A DNA stretch of 47,369 nt, taken from contig JBDSZL010000009.1 of NCBI GenBank assembly GCA_039925145.1, positions 1 through 47,369 on the forward strand, in the 5' to 3' direction. Position numbers and translations under genes: made by a program. The DNA comes from JBDSZL01 sp039925145 (GTDB lineage Bacteria > Acidobacteriota > Vicinamibacteria > Vicinamibacterales > SCN-69-37). The notes beneath the pieces were generated by a model. It ran no database searches, was not told where the DNA came from, and saw only the letters and a list, made by a program, of their open reading frames with translations. Positions 18,238 through 26,574 of the stretch are shown here, piece by piece. Numbering within the stretch: the first letter of the stretch is position 1; each line of letters starts with the position of its first letter.

Positions 18238-19575
18238 TTACGATCGACCCGCCCCGGGCCTACGGCTGAGGTTCTTGTCCGCCAGCACGCGGTCGATCCA
18301 CCGCAACGCCGCGTCGAGCGGGCCGTCGCGCCCTTCCTCGAGGAGCTTGATCGACTGCGCAACGACTTCGTCGGGCCGTACGCCGCGTCCTTCGAGGCGC
18401 ACGCCGGTCGACGTCACGAAATCACCAACCGCATAGATCAGCACGTCGCCATTGGGCAGCTCGCGGGTCACCGCGGGGAGCGCCTGGCCCATCGACCCGA
18501 CCCCGAACACGCGCACCCGCCCGAGACTCTGCAGACCGCCAGCGAAGCATTCGGATGCGCTGCCGGTAAGCTCATCCACCAGAAGTGCGACCGGCCCGTC
18601 ATACGGAGTGACACGGCGGCCGTCCGTGGTAGAACGGCGAGGGTTTGCACGAAACTCGAGCTCGAGGTCGCGCATCTTCATGCGGCCGAGCGTCAGCGGC
18701 TGGTCGAGGAAGTGACCGGCGATGCCGCGAATCATGTCTGCCAGTCCGCCCGGGTTGCCGCGGACGTCGATGACCATCCCGTCCGCTGTCCGGTACACGT
18801 CCACGGCCGACGCAAATGGCTCCCCGACGGCCGGCATCCACACGTTGAACCCCGCCAGACCCACGCGACGGCCGCCCGGTGTGCGCTTCTCGGATGCAAA
18901 CGTCCGGACGACCAGTGGCGGCAGATTCCCGAGGGTCACCTCTTCGCCAGCTTCGCGCTGCCGCATCACGCGGAGGTCCCGCTCGCGCCCGCGTCGCGTG
19001 ACGCGGAGCGCCGCGACGGACCCATCCGGTCCATGAAGCCGCGTTGTAATTCTGCGCCAGGCGGCGAGGTACGCGACGCGGTCGTCGGGTCGCACGCTCG
19101 CCATCTCGGTGAGCGGCCCTCGGTCGACCGAGAGAATCACGTCGCCCCGGCGCACACCCGCCCGCTCGGCCGACGAACCGGCCACGACGTTAGTGACGAC
19201 AACGCGTTGCTCGATCAGACGAAACTCGACAGGCACGGTTGCAGGTCCGCCGGGCGAGTCGCCTTCGGCCGGCGGCGCCAGCAAGACGAAGTGCGATTGG
19301 TGAAGGCGCCCCAGCATCTCCCGAAGCACGTCGCGCGCCGCATCAGCAGACGACGCGGACGCCACGCGCGGCGCCAGCTCAGTGCGGACAGCAGGCCAAT
19401 CGAGTCCGCCGAAGCTCGGATCGAAATACGTGTCGTTGATGGTGCGCCACGCCTCGTCAAACGACGCCACCGCGAGCGAACGCCAGTCCTGAGCGAGCCC
19501 CCGCGCCGACGCGCACAGCACGGCCAAGGCCACCAGCCCCGTCGCCGCGGCGATCCGGACGGGTCTGCGCGTCAC
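18238..19575 (-). CDS. Secreted S41-family (C-terminal processing protease-like) protein
   Basis: This 445-aa exported protein has a signal peptide (first 29 residues, ending GLAQ), a helical N-terminal region, a PDZ domain (about 110-210, SSAERAGVRRGDVILSVD) and an S41 catalytic domain (DVRGNPGGLADMI, then ELTGSASECFAGGL with Ser339). In classical CtpA the catalytic Lys lies 25 residues after that Ser; here the position is Gln364 (GSMGQALPAV). The protein may therefore be inactive or use another general base, as in other S41 subfamilies. Its ATG overlaps the stop of the preceding gene (ATGA), indicating coupling. Confidence 0.85.
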   Translation of the reverse strand: MTRRPVRIAAATGLVALAVLCASARGLAQDWRSLAVASFDEAWRTINDTYFDPSFGGLDWPAVRTELAPRVASASSADAARDVLREMLGRLHQSHFVLLAPPAEGDSPGGPATVPVEFRLIEQRVVVTNVVAGSSAERAGVRRGDVILSVDRGPLTEMASVRPDDRVAYLAAWRRITTRLHGPDGSVAALRVTRRGRERDLRVMRQREAGEEVTLGNLPPLVVRTFASEKRTPGGRRVGLAGFNVWMPAVGEPFASAVDVYRTADGMVIDVRGNPGGLADMIRGIAGHFLDQPLTLGRMKMRDLELEFRANPRRSTTDGRRVTPYDGPVALLVDELTGSASECFAGGLQSLGRVRVFGVGSMGQALPAVTRELPNGDVLIYAVGDFVTSTGVRLEGRGVRPDEVVAQSIKLLEEGRDGPLDAALRWIDRVLADKNLSRRPGAGRS

Positions 19576-20345
19576 CGGCTCTGGAGTGCCTTGACCTGAG
19601 GAGGAGGGTCGAATGTCGAATCAGGAATCGGTTCGTAGTCGCACGACGTGATGGTGACGACCTGCTCGAACCCAAGGGCGCGCTGCACCAGGGTTGTCGC
19701 CTGGAGCACTAGACCAAACCGGCGATAGTTACGGAACACGTTGACCGTGGGCACGACTCCCGAGGGCGTCGTGCGAGGCGCCTCCGCTCCGCTCTGCAGA
19801 CCCGTTTCGATATCGAAGTATTCGTTCTGCTCGTTGCCCGATCGAAACACCACGTGCACCTTGTACGCCGGCCGGCCGTCGAACGTCTCACGGCCAACCG
19901 TCGTCATCTCGCGTACGTGGTCGGACAGATGCAGCGTGCCGTCGAACCAGGCGTCATCTGCAGCTTCCGAGAGCTGCGTACCGGTCAGCAGCTCCGGTCC
20001 TACGATCGGATTGACCGACCAGGCGGCGACACCGTTGAATCCGGTCTCGATGACACCGATGCCTCCCACTGTCACGCGATACAGAAGCTTGTTGGGGCGG
20101 GCGGAAAACAGCTCCAGATCGCCACTGACCTTCTGTGCGGGAATCTCGAGTCGCCCACGCGCGTGCACCGTCCGCACCACCCGGTACGCAGCTTCGCCGC
20201 CGAGCGCGGCCACGTGCCTCGCGATGATCTCCCGTGCACTGGGAAGCGGATCCTGTGCCGCGCTGAATCCGTCGCCCAGGCAGACGAGCAACCCGGCGAG
20301 CATGATGAGCCTGCGGGCGAGAGGGAGGCTGAACGGAGAATTCAT
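19572..20345 (-). CDS. Exported LolA-like/outer-membrane lipoprotein-sorting-type protein
   Basis: This 257-aa protein has an N-terminal signal (RRLIMLAGLLVCLGDGFSAAQ). The mature part begins SAREIIARHVAALGGEAAYR, the usual opening of a widespread family of secreted LolA-like beta proteins. It continues with strand-rich segments: GDLELFSARPNKLLYRV, YKVHVVFRSG, EYFDIETGLQ. The family is annotated variously as outer membrane lipoprotein-sorting or DUF proteins; the actual ligand is unknown. The stop overlaps the S41 start by four bases, so a two-gene operon is likely. Confidence 0.75.
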   Translation of the reverse strand: MNSPFSLPLARRLIMLAGLLVCLGDGFSAAQDPLPSAREIIARHVAALGGEAAYRVVRTVHARGRLEIPAQKVSGDLELFSARPNKLLYRVTVGGIGVIETGFNGVAAWSVNPIVGPELLTGTQLSEAADDAWFDGTLHLSDHVREMTTVGRETFDGRPAYKVHVVFRSGNEQNEYFDIETGLQSGAEAPRTTPSGVVPTVNVFRNYRRFGLVLQATTLVQRALGFEQVVTITSCDYEPIPDSTFDPPPQVKALQSR

Positions 20346-20398
20346 CAGGTGTGGCCCGACTGATTGTACGCCCGGCTTGGTGGAGGTAAGCTAGCGCA

Positions 20399-20623
20399 AT
20401 GCTGAGAGGCACACGGCAGGGCGTGGTCTACCGCATCCAGCCGGTTTCGATTCACGGTCAGGTCTCGCTGGACGTGTCCTGGGTCGATCCTGATGAGCCC
20501 GAAGGCGAGATCAGGCACAGCCGCGTGGGCAACGAGGCCGTCCCGAGCAACCTCGAGCCCGGCGACCGCGTCACGATGCACTACCTGATGGGCATGGTCA
20601 CGGAAATCACAAAGGTCCCCTGA
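20399..20623 (+). CDS. Small hypothetical protein, 74 aa
   Basis: This is a short, soluble, acidic, beta-rich sequence (GVVYRIQPVSIHGQVSLDVSW, LEPGDRVTMHYLMGMVTEI). The ending resembles small OB/SH3-like barrels, but I do not recognise a family. GGAGG occurs about 12 bases before the ATG, slightly far. It is divergent from the LolA-like gene and ends six bases before the stop of a convergent lipoprotein gene. The periodic hydrophobic pattern makes it more likely real than a shadow. Confidence 0.6.
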   Translation: MLRGTRQGVVYRIQPVSIHGQVSLDVSWVDPDEPEGEIRHSRVGNEAVPSNLEPGDRVTMHYLMGMVTEITKVP

Positions 20624-20628
20624 GTCAA

Positions 20629-21198
20629 TCAGGGTTGTCGCACGAACGTCGACACCGGTCCGCGCGCCGGATCGTTTTCGGGACGCCCCCGCAGCCATGC
20701 ACGCAATGCCGCCGGCGGTGCGGTGATCACCAGATGATCCCGCTCACCGAGCGCGGCCTGAAGCGGCCGTCTCGACACGGGCTCTGCTGCCCCCTTCTTG
20801 AACCAGTCGTAGGCAAGAGGCCAGAGTGTCAGCGTCGTGGTGCCCGGCTGCACACGCACGACGGCGTGCACGGGCACGAGAAATGGCCCCGAGTCTTCGC
20901 CACGAAGCGGCATCAGGTCCAGGTACAGGGCATCGCCAATCTTGAACAGGTACCCGGTCAGTTGTCCCTTCTGTGTCGGGTAGGCGTAGTCGAGCCGGTA
21001 CGATCGCCAGTCGCTGCGTTCCACGCTCACGCGCAAATCGTCGTCGGCATCGAGCCAGGTGCCGAGCAGCCGCTCGTCGAACGTGAGCGCCTGCTCGTCG
21101 TAAAACGGGTTGACGCTGACGACGACGCAGCCGGAGAGGCACAGCATCAGCGCAGCACCAGCAAGTGCGTGGCGTACGTCGCGGCGATGCCAGGACAC
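20629..21198 (-). CDS. Putative lipoprotein, 189 aa
   Basis: The N-terminus has a signal peptide ending in a lipobox (ALMLCLSGC, Cys about 24), so the protein is probably lipid anchored. It continues VVVSVNPFYDEQALTFDERLLGTWLD, a pattern seen in many small bacterial lipoproteins where a beta domain begins with 'LLGTW'. The rest has DYAYPTQKGQLTGYLFKIGDALY and several strands. Function is unknown. It is convergent with the 74-aa gene and divergent from the GT87-like gene, 58 bases away. Confidence 0.75.
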   Translation of the reverse strand: MSWHRRDVRHALAGAALMLCLSGCVVVSVNPFYDEQALTFDERLLGTWLDADDDLRVSVERSDWRSYRLDYAYPTQKGQLTGYLFKIGDALYLDLMPLRGEDSGPFLVPVHAVVRVQPGTTTLTLWPLAYDWFKKGAAEPVSRRPLQAALGERDHLVITAPPAALRAWLRGRPENDPARGPVSTFVRQP

Positions 21199-21256
21199 GG
21201 CGGTATTGTAGCGAGGTCAAGCCGTGGCGGGTGCGGCGCTGAGTAAGATACGCCCG

Positions 21257-22447
21257 ATGAGCACACGGCGGGCGGCGCTCCTCTGCATGTTCGCCGTGTT
21301 CGGCCTCGTCAACGCCGGCAATGCGCTGCACAAGGGGGGAGACTTCGACGTCTTCCTCGAGAGCGGCGCACGGGTCATGGACCGGCGGCCGCTCTACGAG
21401 GGCAGCAGTCCGGGCAGCGGTGTCATCGGCCCGCCCTTCCAGGCGGTGTTCTTCGTGCCCAGCGCAACTCTGGCCGCACACAGCCTGGCCGCGGCTCGAT
21501 TGAGTTGGTACCTCGCGAATCTCGCCGCGCTGATTGCAGGTATGTGGTTCTGGGCGGAGGCCGTGACGGCGCAGAGCCGTGCCGTGGCATCCCGCACCGG
21601 GAGCCGAGCCATGCTGATTGCCGTGGCGGGCATCGTGCTGCCGACGCAGACCAACTTCGAACACCAGAACATGAACGCCGTGCTGCTGTGTCTCGTCGGA
21701 GCCGCGGCGTGGACCGCGGGACGAGGCCGCCGGGGCATCGCCGGTCTTCTCATCGGCGCTGCCACTGCTCTCAAAGCGTTTCCTCTGCTCGTCGTCGCTT
21801 ATCTGATGGTCAAGCGGGAATCGCGAATCGCTCGCTCGGCGCTCGTCACCGCTGTCGCACTCACAGCGTTGATCCTCGTTCCGTACGGCGCGGGGGGCGG
21901 ATGGAACACATGGACAGAGTGGCTCGCTATCAATCGAGAGGGCGGGTGGCCGGAGCGTCTCCAGAATCAGTCGCTCTACGCGATGGCGGCCAGAGTTGCC
22001 CCGTCGGCGTCTCCGTGGCTCTTCGCCGGACTGTCGGCCGCCCTGCTCTTCTCGCTGTTGGTCCTCGCATCTCGACGCAGGTTAACTAGCCGGAGCGCCG
22101 CTGCTCCGCATCTCGCCAGGGACCTCGCGCTTGCGCTCGGCGTCGCAGTGCTGCTGTCTCCAATTGCGTGGGACCACTATCTGCTGCTGCTCTTTCCACT
22201 CTTCCTTGTCGTCGGCAGGCGACCGCAGCGGTCGGCCACATGGGTGACGGTCGTGGCGGCGTTCCTCATCAGCGGCCTGTCGCCCGTCGTATTCGGCGCG
22301 AAGGGCTTCGACCTCGCGCGGTTCTGGTCGACAGGGACCGTGGGCGCGCTGCTGCTCGTGTCGGCTGAGATCGGGTTGCAGTTGAGTGGAAACCGGCTGG
22401 CGGGGAATGCGCTGGAGCCGCCAGCGGAGACACCGAAGCTCGGCTGA
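21257..22447 (+). CDS. GT87-like (DUF2029) membrane glycosyltransferase
   Basis: This 396-aa integral membrane protein has about nine to ten hydrophobic helices. Near the N-terminus GGDFDVFLESGARVMDRRPLYEG is the DUF2029 signature, whose Asp is the presumed catalytic base in polyprenyl-phosphate mannose-dependent transferases. AATALKAFPLLVVAYL is another family block. It probably transfers a sugar from a lipid-linked donor on the periplasmic face; donor and acceptor are unknown. I chose the ATG at MSTRRAAL over one 33 bases upstream. A clear hairpin terminator follows the stop. Confidence 0.82.
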   Translation: MSTRRAALLCMFAVFGLVNAGNALHKGGDFDVFLESGARVMDRRPLYEGSSPGSGVIGPPFQAVFFVPSATLAAHSLAAARLSWYLANLAALIAGMWFWAEAVTAQSRAVASRTGSRAMLIAVAGIVLPTQTNFEHQNMNAVLLCLVGAAAWTAGRGRRGIAGLLIGAATALKAFPLLVVAYLMVKRESRIARSALVTAVALTALILVPYGAGGGWNTWTEWLAINREGGWPERLQNQSLYAMAARVAPSASPWLFAGLSAALLFSLLVLASRRRLTSRSAAAPHLARDLALALGVAVLLSPIAWDHYLLLLFPLFLVVGRRPQRSATWVTVVAAFLISGLSPVVFGAKGFDLARFWSTGTVGALLLVSAEIGLQLSGNRLAGNALEPPAETPKLG

Positions 22448-22470
22448 TTAGCGGGACGCGGACACAAAAA

Positions 22471-22494
22471 AAAGGTCCGCGTGAGCGGACCTTT
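22471..22494. terminator. Bidirectional intrinsic terminator
   Basis: A perfect 10-bp stem, AAAGGTCCGC-GTGA-GCGGACCTTT, is flanked by an A-run on the left (22466-22473) and TTTT on the right. It can end the GT87-like gene on the plus strand. On the minus strand the A-run becomes a U-run, so it also ends the osmC-side transcripts. It is the clearest intrinsic terminator in the window. Confidence 0.9.
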
Positions 22495-22500
22495 TGCGAG

Positions 22501-22683
22501 TTACCTGGCTCCCCAGCTCTTCACGGCGCGTGCCGCAAATTCAGGTGACCCGCTGCTCTCATGTATAGCAAGCGGCATGCCGTACTTGAGCTCCTGCGAA
22601 AAAGGCCCCGAGGGTACTTTCACCGCCGACAAAAACGAGCTGAAGAAGAAGCCGCCTGCTCTGAAGAAGCCCTCGCCTTCCAC
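22501..22683 (-). CDS. Possible small protein, about 60 aa (uncertain start)
   Basis: The frame between osmC and the terminator encodes a Phe/Gly-rich start (VEGEGFFRAGGFFFSSFLSAV), then LKYGMPLAIHESSGSPEFAARAVKSWGAR. Codon use and amino-acid texture look protein-like. The only standard start is a GTG without a Shine-Dalgarno sequence. Upstream of it the frame stays open through DPGWWSFEYLT, which also looks coding, back to a TAA inside the end of osmC. A missed start or old frameshift is possible. It is placed last in the feo-osmC transcript just before the terminator. I do not recognise the family. Confidence 0.4.
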   Translation of the reverse strand: MEGEGFFRAGGFFFSSFLSAVKVPSGPFSQELKYGMPLAIHESSGSPEFAARAVKSWGAR

Positions 22684-22714
22684 TGTTAGATACTCGAACG
22701 ACCACCAGCCGGGG

Positions 22715-23146
22715 TCAAACGGCGTCGGTGTCCGTTATATCAGCCGACGCGATCCGCCGGATGTCGAAGGAGGTGCGCAGGTCCACGTCGGGCCGGATGG
22801 TGTTCCATACCGAGCAGTAGGTCATTCGCGAGAGTTCGATGGCTCGCGCGACAACGGACGGCTCGACTTCCGCCGTGACGTCGAAGTGCAGGGACATGCT
22901 GACGAACCGGCGCGGATGGTCTACAGCTCGATCGCCCTCGAACGAGACACGCATGGCCTTGACGTCGTGGCGTCCCTTCTCGAGCACGTGAATTACATCC
23001 ATCGCCATACAGCCCATCACGGCGTATGCCAGCGCTTCGGGCGGCGACGTAACCCCCGGTGTGCCGCTATGAAGAACGATGGCAGGACTCGTTGGGGCAT
23101 TGACGAACTGCAGACCGGACTGCCAGTCAAGGGCCAGAGACATCAT
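22715..23146 (-). CDS. OsmC-family protein
   Basis: This 143-aa OsmC/Ohr-fold protein contains one Cys in the GCMAMDVIHVLEKGRHDVKA helix and another in MTYCSVWNTI, the two conserved redox cysteines. TSPAIVLHSG is the usual N-terminal strand. OsmC proteins reduce peroxides; subfamilies of this shape (YhfA-like) lack a defined substrate. Two adjacent ATGs (23146, 23143) give the start. It lies 13 bases behind the small Cys-containing membrane gene, as the probable fourth member of the feo transcript. Confidence 0.87.
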   Translation of the reverse strand: MMSLALDWQSGLQFVNAPTSPAIVLHSGTPGVTSPPEALAYAVMGCMAMDVIHVLEKGRHDVKAMRVSFEGDRAVDHPRRFVSMSLHFDVTAEVEPSVVARAIELSRMTYCSVWNTIRPDVDLRTSFDIRRIASADITDTDAV

Positions 23147-23159
23147 AAAAACTGAGGCC

Positions 23160-23369
23160 TCACGCCCCGCGCCCGGATGATCGGTCACTCGCCAGCGGCA
23201 TTCCCGGCTGGTGCGATCGAGCTGACGCCGATTGCGGTGCCCCTGTTCCAGACGAACAGGTCGAGCAGCCAGCAGGAGTTTGTCGTGCGCTCTGTCGCGG
23301 CCAGTACACGCGAGCGAGTACCGCGATGGCTCCGGCCGCGGCGGCGGTGACGACGGCAAACTGCATCAT
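23160..23369 (-). CDS. Small FeoB-associated Cys-containing membrane protein
   Basis: This protein of about 69 aa has one N-terminal transmembrane helix (MMQFAVVTAAAAGAIAVLARVYW) followed by a polar tail with a C-x2-C pair (AGCSTCSSG). It begins 16 bases after the feoB stop. Small Cys-rich one-helix proteins in this exact place are a known accessory of bacterial feo operons (FeoC-like or 'FeoB-associated Cys-rich'). The start is unsure: two adjacent ATGs (23369, 23366), or a TTG three codons earlier closer to GAGGA. The role in Fe2+ uptake is inferred from position. Confidence 0.72.
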   Translation of the reverse strand: MMQFAVVTAAAAGAIAVLARVYWPRQSARQTPAGCSTCSSGTGAPQSASARSHQPGMPLASDRSSGRGA

Positions 23370-23385
23370 GTCGGTCAATGCATCC

Positions 23386-25422
23386 TCACGAAACGCCAGC
23401 AAGCTTCAGCCCCTGGTAAGCAAGAAACGCGCACGTGTAAGCGACCAATGACATGTACCCCAGTTGGAGCGCCGCCCACTTCACGCTGCCAGTCTCGCGC
23501 CGGGTCACGGTAAGCGTGGGAAGACACTGCATCGCAAGTGCAAAGAAGATCAGCAGGCTCGTTGCTGTCGCCGGCGTGAACACCAGCGTGCCGTCGTCGC
23601 GGCGCGCAGACCGGATTCGTGCCCTGACCCCTTCCTCGGCGACGTTGTCGCTCGGCGAGCCGATGAGCACCGACATGGTTGAGACAAACACTTCACGCGC
23701 AAGAAAACTGGTGAGCACACCCACGGTCAGCTGCCAGTCGTAGCCGAGCGGCGCGAATGCCGGCTCGAGCGTTCGTCCGAGCCGGCCGGCAAAGCTTCCG
23801 GCCTGACTGGCGCGATCGCTCAGAGCTTTCGCCTGTCGCTCGAGCGCAGCCGATTCACCAGAATCAGCCGTTGCCGCCGCTCGAGACCGCAGTGCCACCG
23901 CCTCGGGCGGCGGGCTGACTCGAGGAAACGTGTTCAGCCACCACATCACCACACAAATGGCCATGATGGCCGTGCCTGCGGTCTTGAGAAACGACCACCC
24001 CTGATCCTTGGCGGCGATCAAGGCGTTTCGCAACGACGGCGTCTTGTACGAGGGCAGCTCCAGAATCATCGGGCGGGCGCGGCCGCGCAACAGCGTGCGT
24101 CGAAACAGCAGGGCGCTCAGGAGTGCCACGACCGCACCGAGCAAGTAGCAGCAGGCGAACGCAATGCCGGCGAGCCATGGACTCTTTGCAAAAAGGAGAG
24201 CCGTCAGCAGCACATACACCGGCATGCGTGCCGAACAGCTCATGAAGGGCGCAATGAGGATGGTGGCGAACCGGTCGCGGCGGTCAGGGATGAGCCGCGT
24301 AGACATGATGCCGGGCAACGCGCACGCATGCGACGTGAGCAACGGGACGAAAGCGTGGCCGGGCAGACCGAAGCGGCACAGCAGCCGGTCCATCACAAAG
24401 GCCGCACGCGCCAGATACCCCGTGTCTTCAAGCAGGCTGATCAGAAAAAAGAGCAGGCAAATCTGGGGCAGGAACACCACCGTGCCGGCAATGCCACCAA
24501 TGATTCCCTCTGCCACGAGGTCGTGGATGAGGCCCGCGGGCAGCAGTCGGCCGGCCAGATCGCCCAGCGACGCAAACGTCGCCTCGATGAGATTCATCGG
24601 CACCGTGGCGATGGCGAACAGCGTCCAGAAGAGGCCGACCATGACCCCGAGGAAGACGACGATGCCAATGACCGGATGGGTGAAGGTTTTGTCAAACCGT
24701 TCTGTCAGGGTGTCGGCGCCCGACCCGACCGCCCTCGTGCCGCCGACGCTGTCTTCAACGACGCGGTCGGCCCACAACTCGAGGTCAGCGATGGTGGTCG
24801 GCCGGACATCGACAGCCGCCCGGCGCTGCACCACGTCGAGTGCGCGCGAATGTGCGACGGCGCGTCCGAGTGCCGTGCGGATGACGTCGAGTCCCTGGCC
24901 TCGCCGTGCGATGACGGGGATGACAGGGCATCCGAGGTGAGTCGACAATTTCGCTGGATCGAGGCTCAGCCCGCGGCGCTGGGCGAGATCCACCATGTTG
25001 AGCGCCACGACGACGGGCGTGCTGTAGGCGAGCAGTTCTCCCGCCAGCATGAGATTGCGGGTCAGATTGCACGCGTCCACCACGAGCAGCACCGCATGGG
25101 GCGCAGCCCCGGAGACGCCTCCAAGCACGTCTCGGGCAATCTTCGCCTCGGGCACGTCGAGATTGAGCTGGTACAGGCCCGGCAGGTCGAGGATGTCGGC
25201 AGGCGTATCGCTGCCCACAATCGCACGGCCCGTCCGTGCGCTGGTCGTGGTGCCAGGAAAATTGGAGGTCTTGGCGCGGGTGCCGCACAGCCGATTGAAG
25301 ATGGTGGTCTTACCGGTGTTCGGATTGCCGAGCAGGACGATCCGCGACGATTCAGTGCGATCGGGCGCCGCGTCCGAAGCCGGTGCAGGCTCCAGGTCGC
25401 AGTGCGCACCAGCGCCCGCCAT
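23386..25422 (-). CDS. feoB: Ferrous iron transporter FeoB
   Basis: This 678-aa protein has an N-terminal G domain followed by a roughly eight-helix membrane core. G motifs are G1 GNPNTGKTT (32-40), G2 in NFPGTTTS, G3 DLPGLYQL and G4 NMVD. The membrane part has the Gate motifs LLTSHACALPGIMSTR and PFMSCSARMPVYVLL. The usual GCNVPAI is replaced by ACALPGI, as in one FeoB branch. The ATG overlaps the feoA stop by one base (TAATG), so translation is coupled; a 40-residue upstream extension overlaps feoA and is rejected. It imports Fe2+ across the inner membrane. Confidence 0.95.
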   Translation of the reverse strand: MAGAGAHCDLEPAPASDAAPDRTESSRIVLLGNPNTGKTTIFNRLCGTRAKTSNFPGTTTSARTGRAIVGSDTPADILDLPGLYQLNLDVPEAKIARDVLGGVSGAAPHAVLLVVDACNLTRNLMLAGELLAYSTPVVVALNMVDLAQRRGLSLDPAKLSTHLGCPVIPVIARRGQGLDVIRTALGRAVAHSRALDVVQRRAAVDVRPTTIADLELWADRVVEDSVGGTRAVGSGADTLTERFDKTFTHPVIGIVVFLGVMVGLFWTLFAIATVPMNLIEATFASLGDLAGRLLPAGLIHDLVAEGIIGGIAGTVVFLPQICLLFFLISLLEDTGYLARAAFVMDRLLCRFGLPGHAFVPLLTSHACALPGIMSTRLIPDRRDRFATILIAPFMSCSARMPVYVLLTALLFAKSPWLAGIAFACCYLLGAVVALLSALLFRRTLLRGRARPMILELPSYKTPSLRNALIAAKDQGWSFLKTAGTAIMAICVVMWWLNTFPRVSPPPEAVALRSRAAATADSGESAALERQAKALSDRASQAGSFAGRLGRTLEPAFAPLGYDWQLTVGVLTSFLAREVFVSTMSVLIGSPSDNVAEEGVRARIRSARRDDGTLVFTPATATSLLIFFALAMQCLPTLTVTRRETGSVKWAALQLGYMSLVAYTCAFLAYQGLKLAGVS

Positions 25423-25703
25423 TACCCCGTCGTCTCTGGGACGACCATGATGCCCTGCGCGACCGACCGCGACAGACCGATTCGGGTCGATCGCACTTCG
25501 ACGATGCACGGCTCTCCGACCTTGCAGATCCGGAGCATGCATCGATCGGTCATGCCGAGAGCGCGGAGTAGCGCGCAGTCCTGAGGTGCGAGATCGGCGG
25601 TGTGAAGACGGGCGGTCCGACCTGCCGACAGTTCGGAGAGGCGCACCGGAAGAGGAGCCGCCGCGGTCTGGCCAATCGCCTTGGGCTGGGGAACTTCTGC
25701 CAA
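25422..25703 (-). CDS. feoA: FeoA-domain protein
   Basis: This 93-aa protein has an SH3-like FeoA domain (about 20-90): RLSELSAGRTARLHTADL, ALLRALGMTDRCMLRICKVGEPCIVEVRS and SRSVAQGIMV. FeoA is a cytoplasmic partner required for FeoB-mediated Fe2+ uptake. The start is TTG, supported by GAGGA five bases upstream. Its TAA overlaps the feoB ATG. It is the first gene of the feo operon, with a candidate operator 37 bases upstream. Confidence 0.92.
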   Translation of the reverse strand: MAEVPQPKAIGQTAAAPLPVRLSELSAGRTARLHTADLAPQDCALLRALGMTDRCMLRICKVGEPCIVEVRSTRIGLSRSVAQGIMVVPETTG

Positions 25704-25740
25704 CGTCGTCCTCGCTGCTCTGGTTGGGGGGGCTGCCCCT

Positions 25741-25762
25741 TAACTGAGATCCGTCTCGTTTA
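25741..25762. promoter_or_regulatory. Imperfect palindrome upstream of feoAB (candidate operator)
   Basis: TAACTGAGA-TCCG-TCTCGTTTA shows 7 of 9 symmetric positions and lies 37 bases before the feoA start. The place and size suit a DtxR- or Fur-type iron operator, but it matches neither consensus closely and does not resemble the palindrome in front of mntH. It is the only dyad I noticed in the 177-base gap before gph; I saw nothing else there. Confidence 0.35.
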
Positions 25763-25880
25763 GATGACGAGCATATTCCATGAAAACCGGACCGGTCAAG
25801 TCGGATTAGCCGTGTTCGCCGGCCTGTCGGAGCGTCCCTACGGTGACGCGTGCTGCGGTGCGCTGGGGTTTGGGGCCGGA

Positions 25881-26561
25881 CTACTGTGAGCCCAATGGTG
25901 GCCCGAGGAAGTCCAGGAGCCTGGCCTGCAGATCTTGTGGTGTGGCAGCGACCAGTTCGTCACCGGCCAGGTGCAGGCCGTCACGATACTGGGCGAATCC
26001 GTAGGCCGCGACACAGAGTCGCACGCCCGCCCGCCGCCCGGTCTCGATGTCGACCGCCGAGTCGCCCACCATCAGCGTCTGCGACGGGGCCGAGCCAGTG
26101 GTGCGGATGAGGTGCTGAAGCCCGGCGGGGTCCGGCTTGCGCGGGAAGCCCGAGTCGCCCGCGACTACCGAGTGAAAATCGTTCTTCAGGCCGAAGGCGT
26201 CGAGGATTCGCGTGGTGTGATGCGCGGGCTTGTTCGTCAACAGGGCGAGCGTCGCGCGCGCGCTCACCGACGCCAGCGCCGCGGCCAACCCCGGGTATAG
26301 CCGGGTGTGCGCGACGAGATGTCGGTCGTAGATCTCGAGAAATTGGTGGAGCGCGGCATCGACGTTCACCGAGTTGAGACTTGCCGCCTCGAGGGCGCGT
26401 TGCACGAGGACCCGGGCGCCCTCCCCCACCATGCCCACGACCCGGGCCACTGGAAACGGCGGTGCCCCGTATGTGGCAAGAAGCTCGTTGGCGCTCTCCG
26501 CGAGATCCTGCCGCGAGTCGATGAGCGTGCCGTCCAGATCAAAGACAATCAGCGGTTTCAC
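25881..26561 (-). CDS. HAD-superfamily phosphatase, probable phosphoglycolate phosphatase
   Basis: This 226-aa enzyme has the HAD motifs FDLDGTLIDS (Asp8/Asp10), LLTNKPAHHTTRILDAFGL (motif II/III) and MVGDSAVDIETGRRAG (motif IV). The cap region and overall length fit Gph, which removes 2-phosphoglycolate formed during DNA repair or oxygenation, but related HAD phosphatases look alike. It is followed 13 bases downstream of the topoisomerase IB stop on the same strand, so the two may share a transcript. Confidence 0.85.
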   Translation of the reverse strand: MKPLIVFDLDGTLIDSRQDLAESANELLATYGAPPFPVARVVGMVGEGARVLVQRALEAASLNSVNVDAALHQFLEIYDRHLVAHTRLYPGLAAALASVSARATLALLTNKPAHHTTRILDAFGLKNDFHSVVAGDSGFPRKPDPAGLQHLIRTTGSAPSQTLMVGDSAVDIETGRRAGVRLCVAAYGFAQYRDGLHLAGDELVAATPQDLQARLLDFLGPPLGSQ

Positions 26562-26574
26562 TGAGAGTGACGCC

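Noticed and set aside
22481..23155. Plus-strand frame of about 220 codons opposite osmC.
   Set aside because: The minus strand carries OsmC cysteine motifs; the plus frame begins inside the terminator hairpin and has no family features.
25704..25880. Fur box upstream of feoA.
   Set aside because: No stretch near GATAATGATAATCATTATC was found. Only the weaker dyad at 25741-25762 was kept as a generic candidate.
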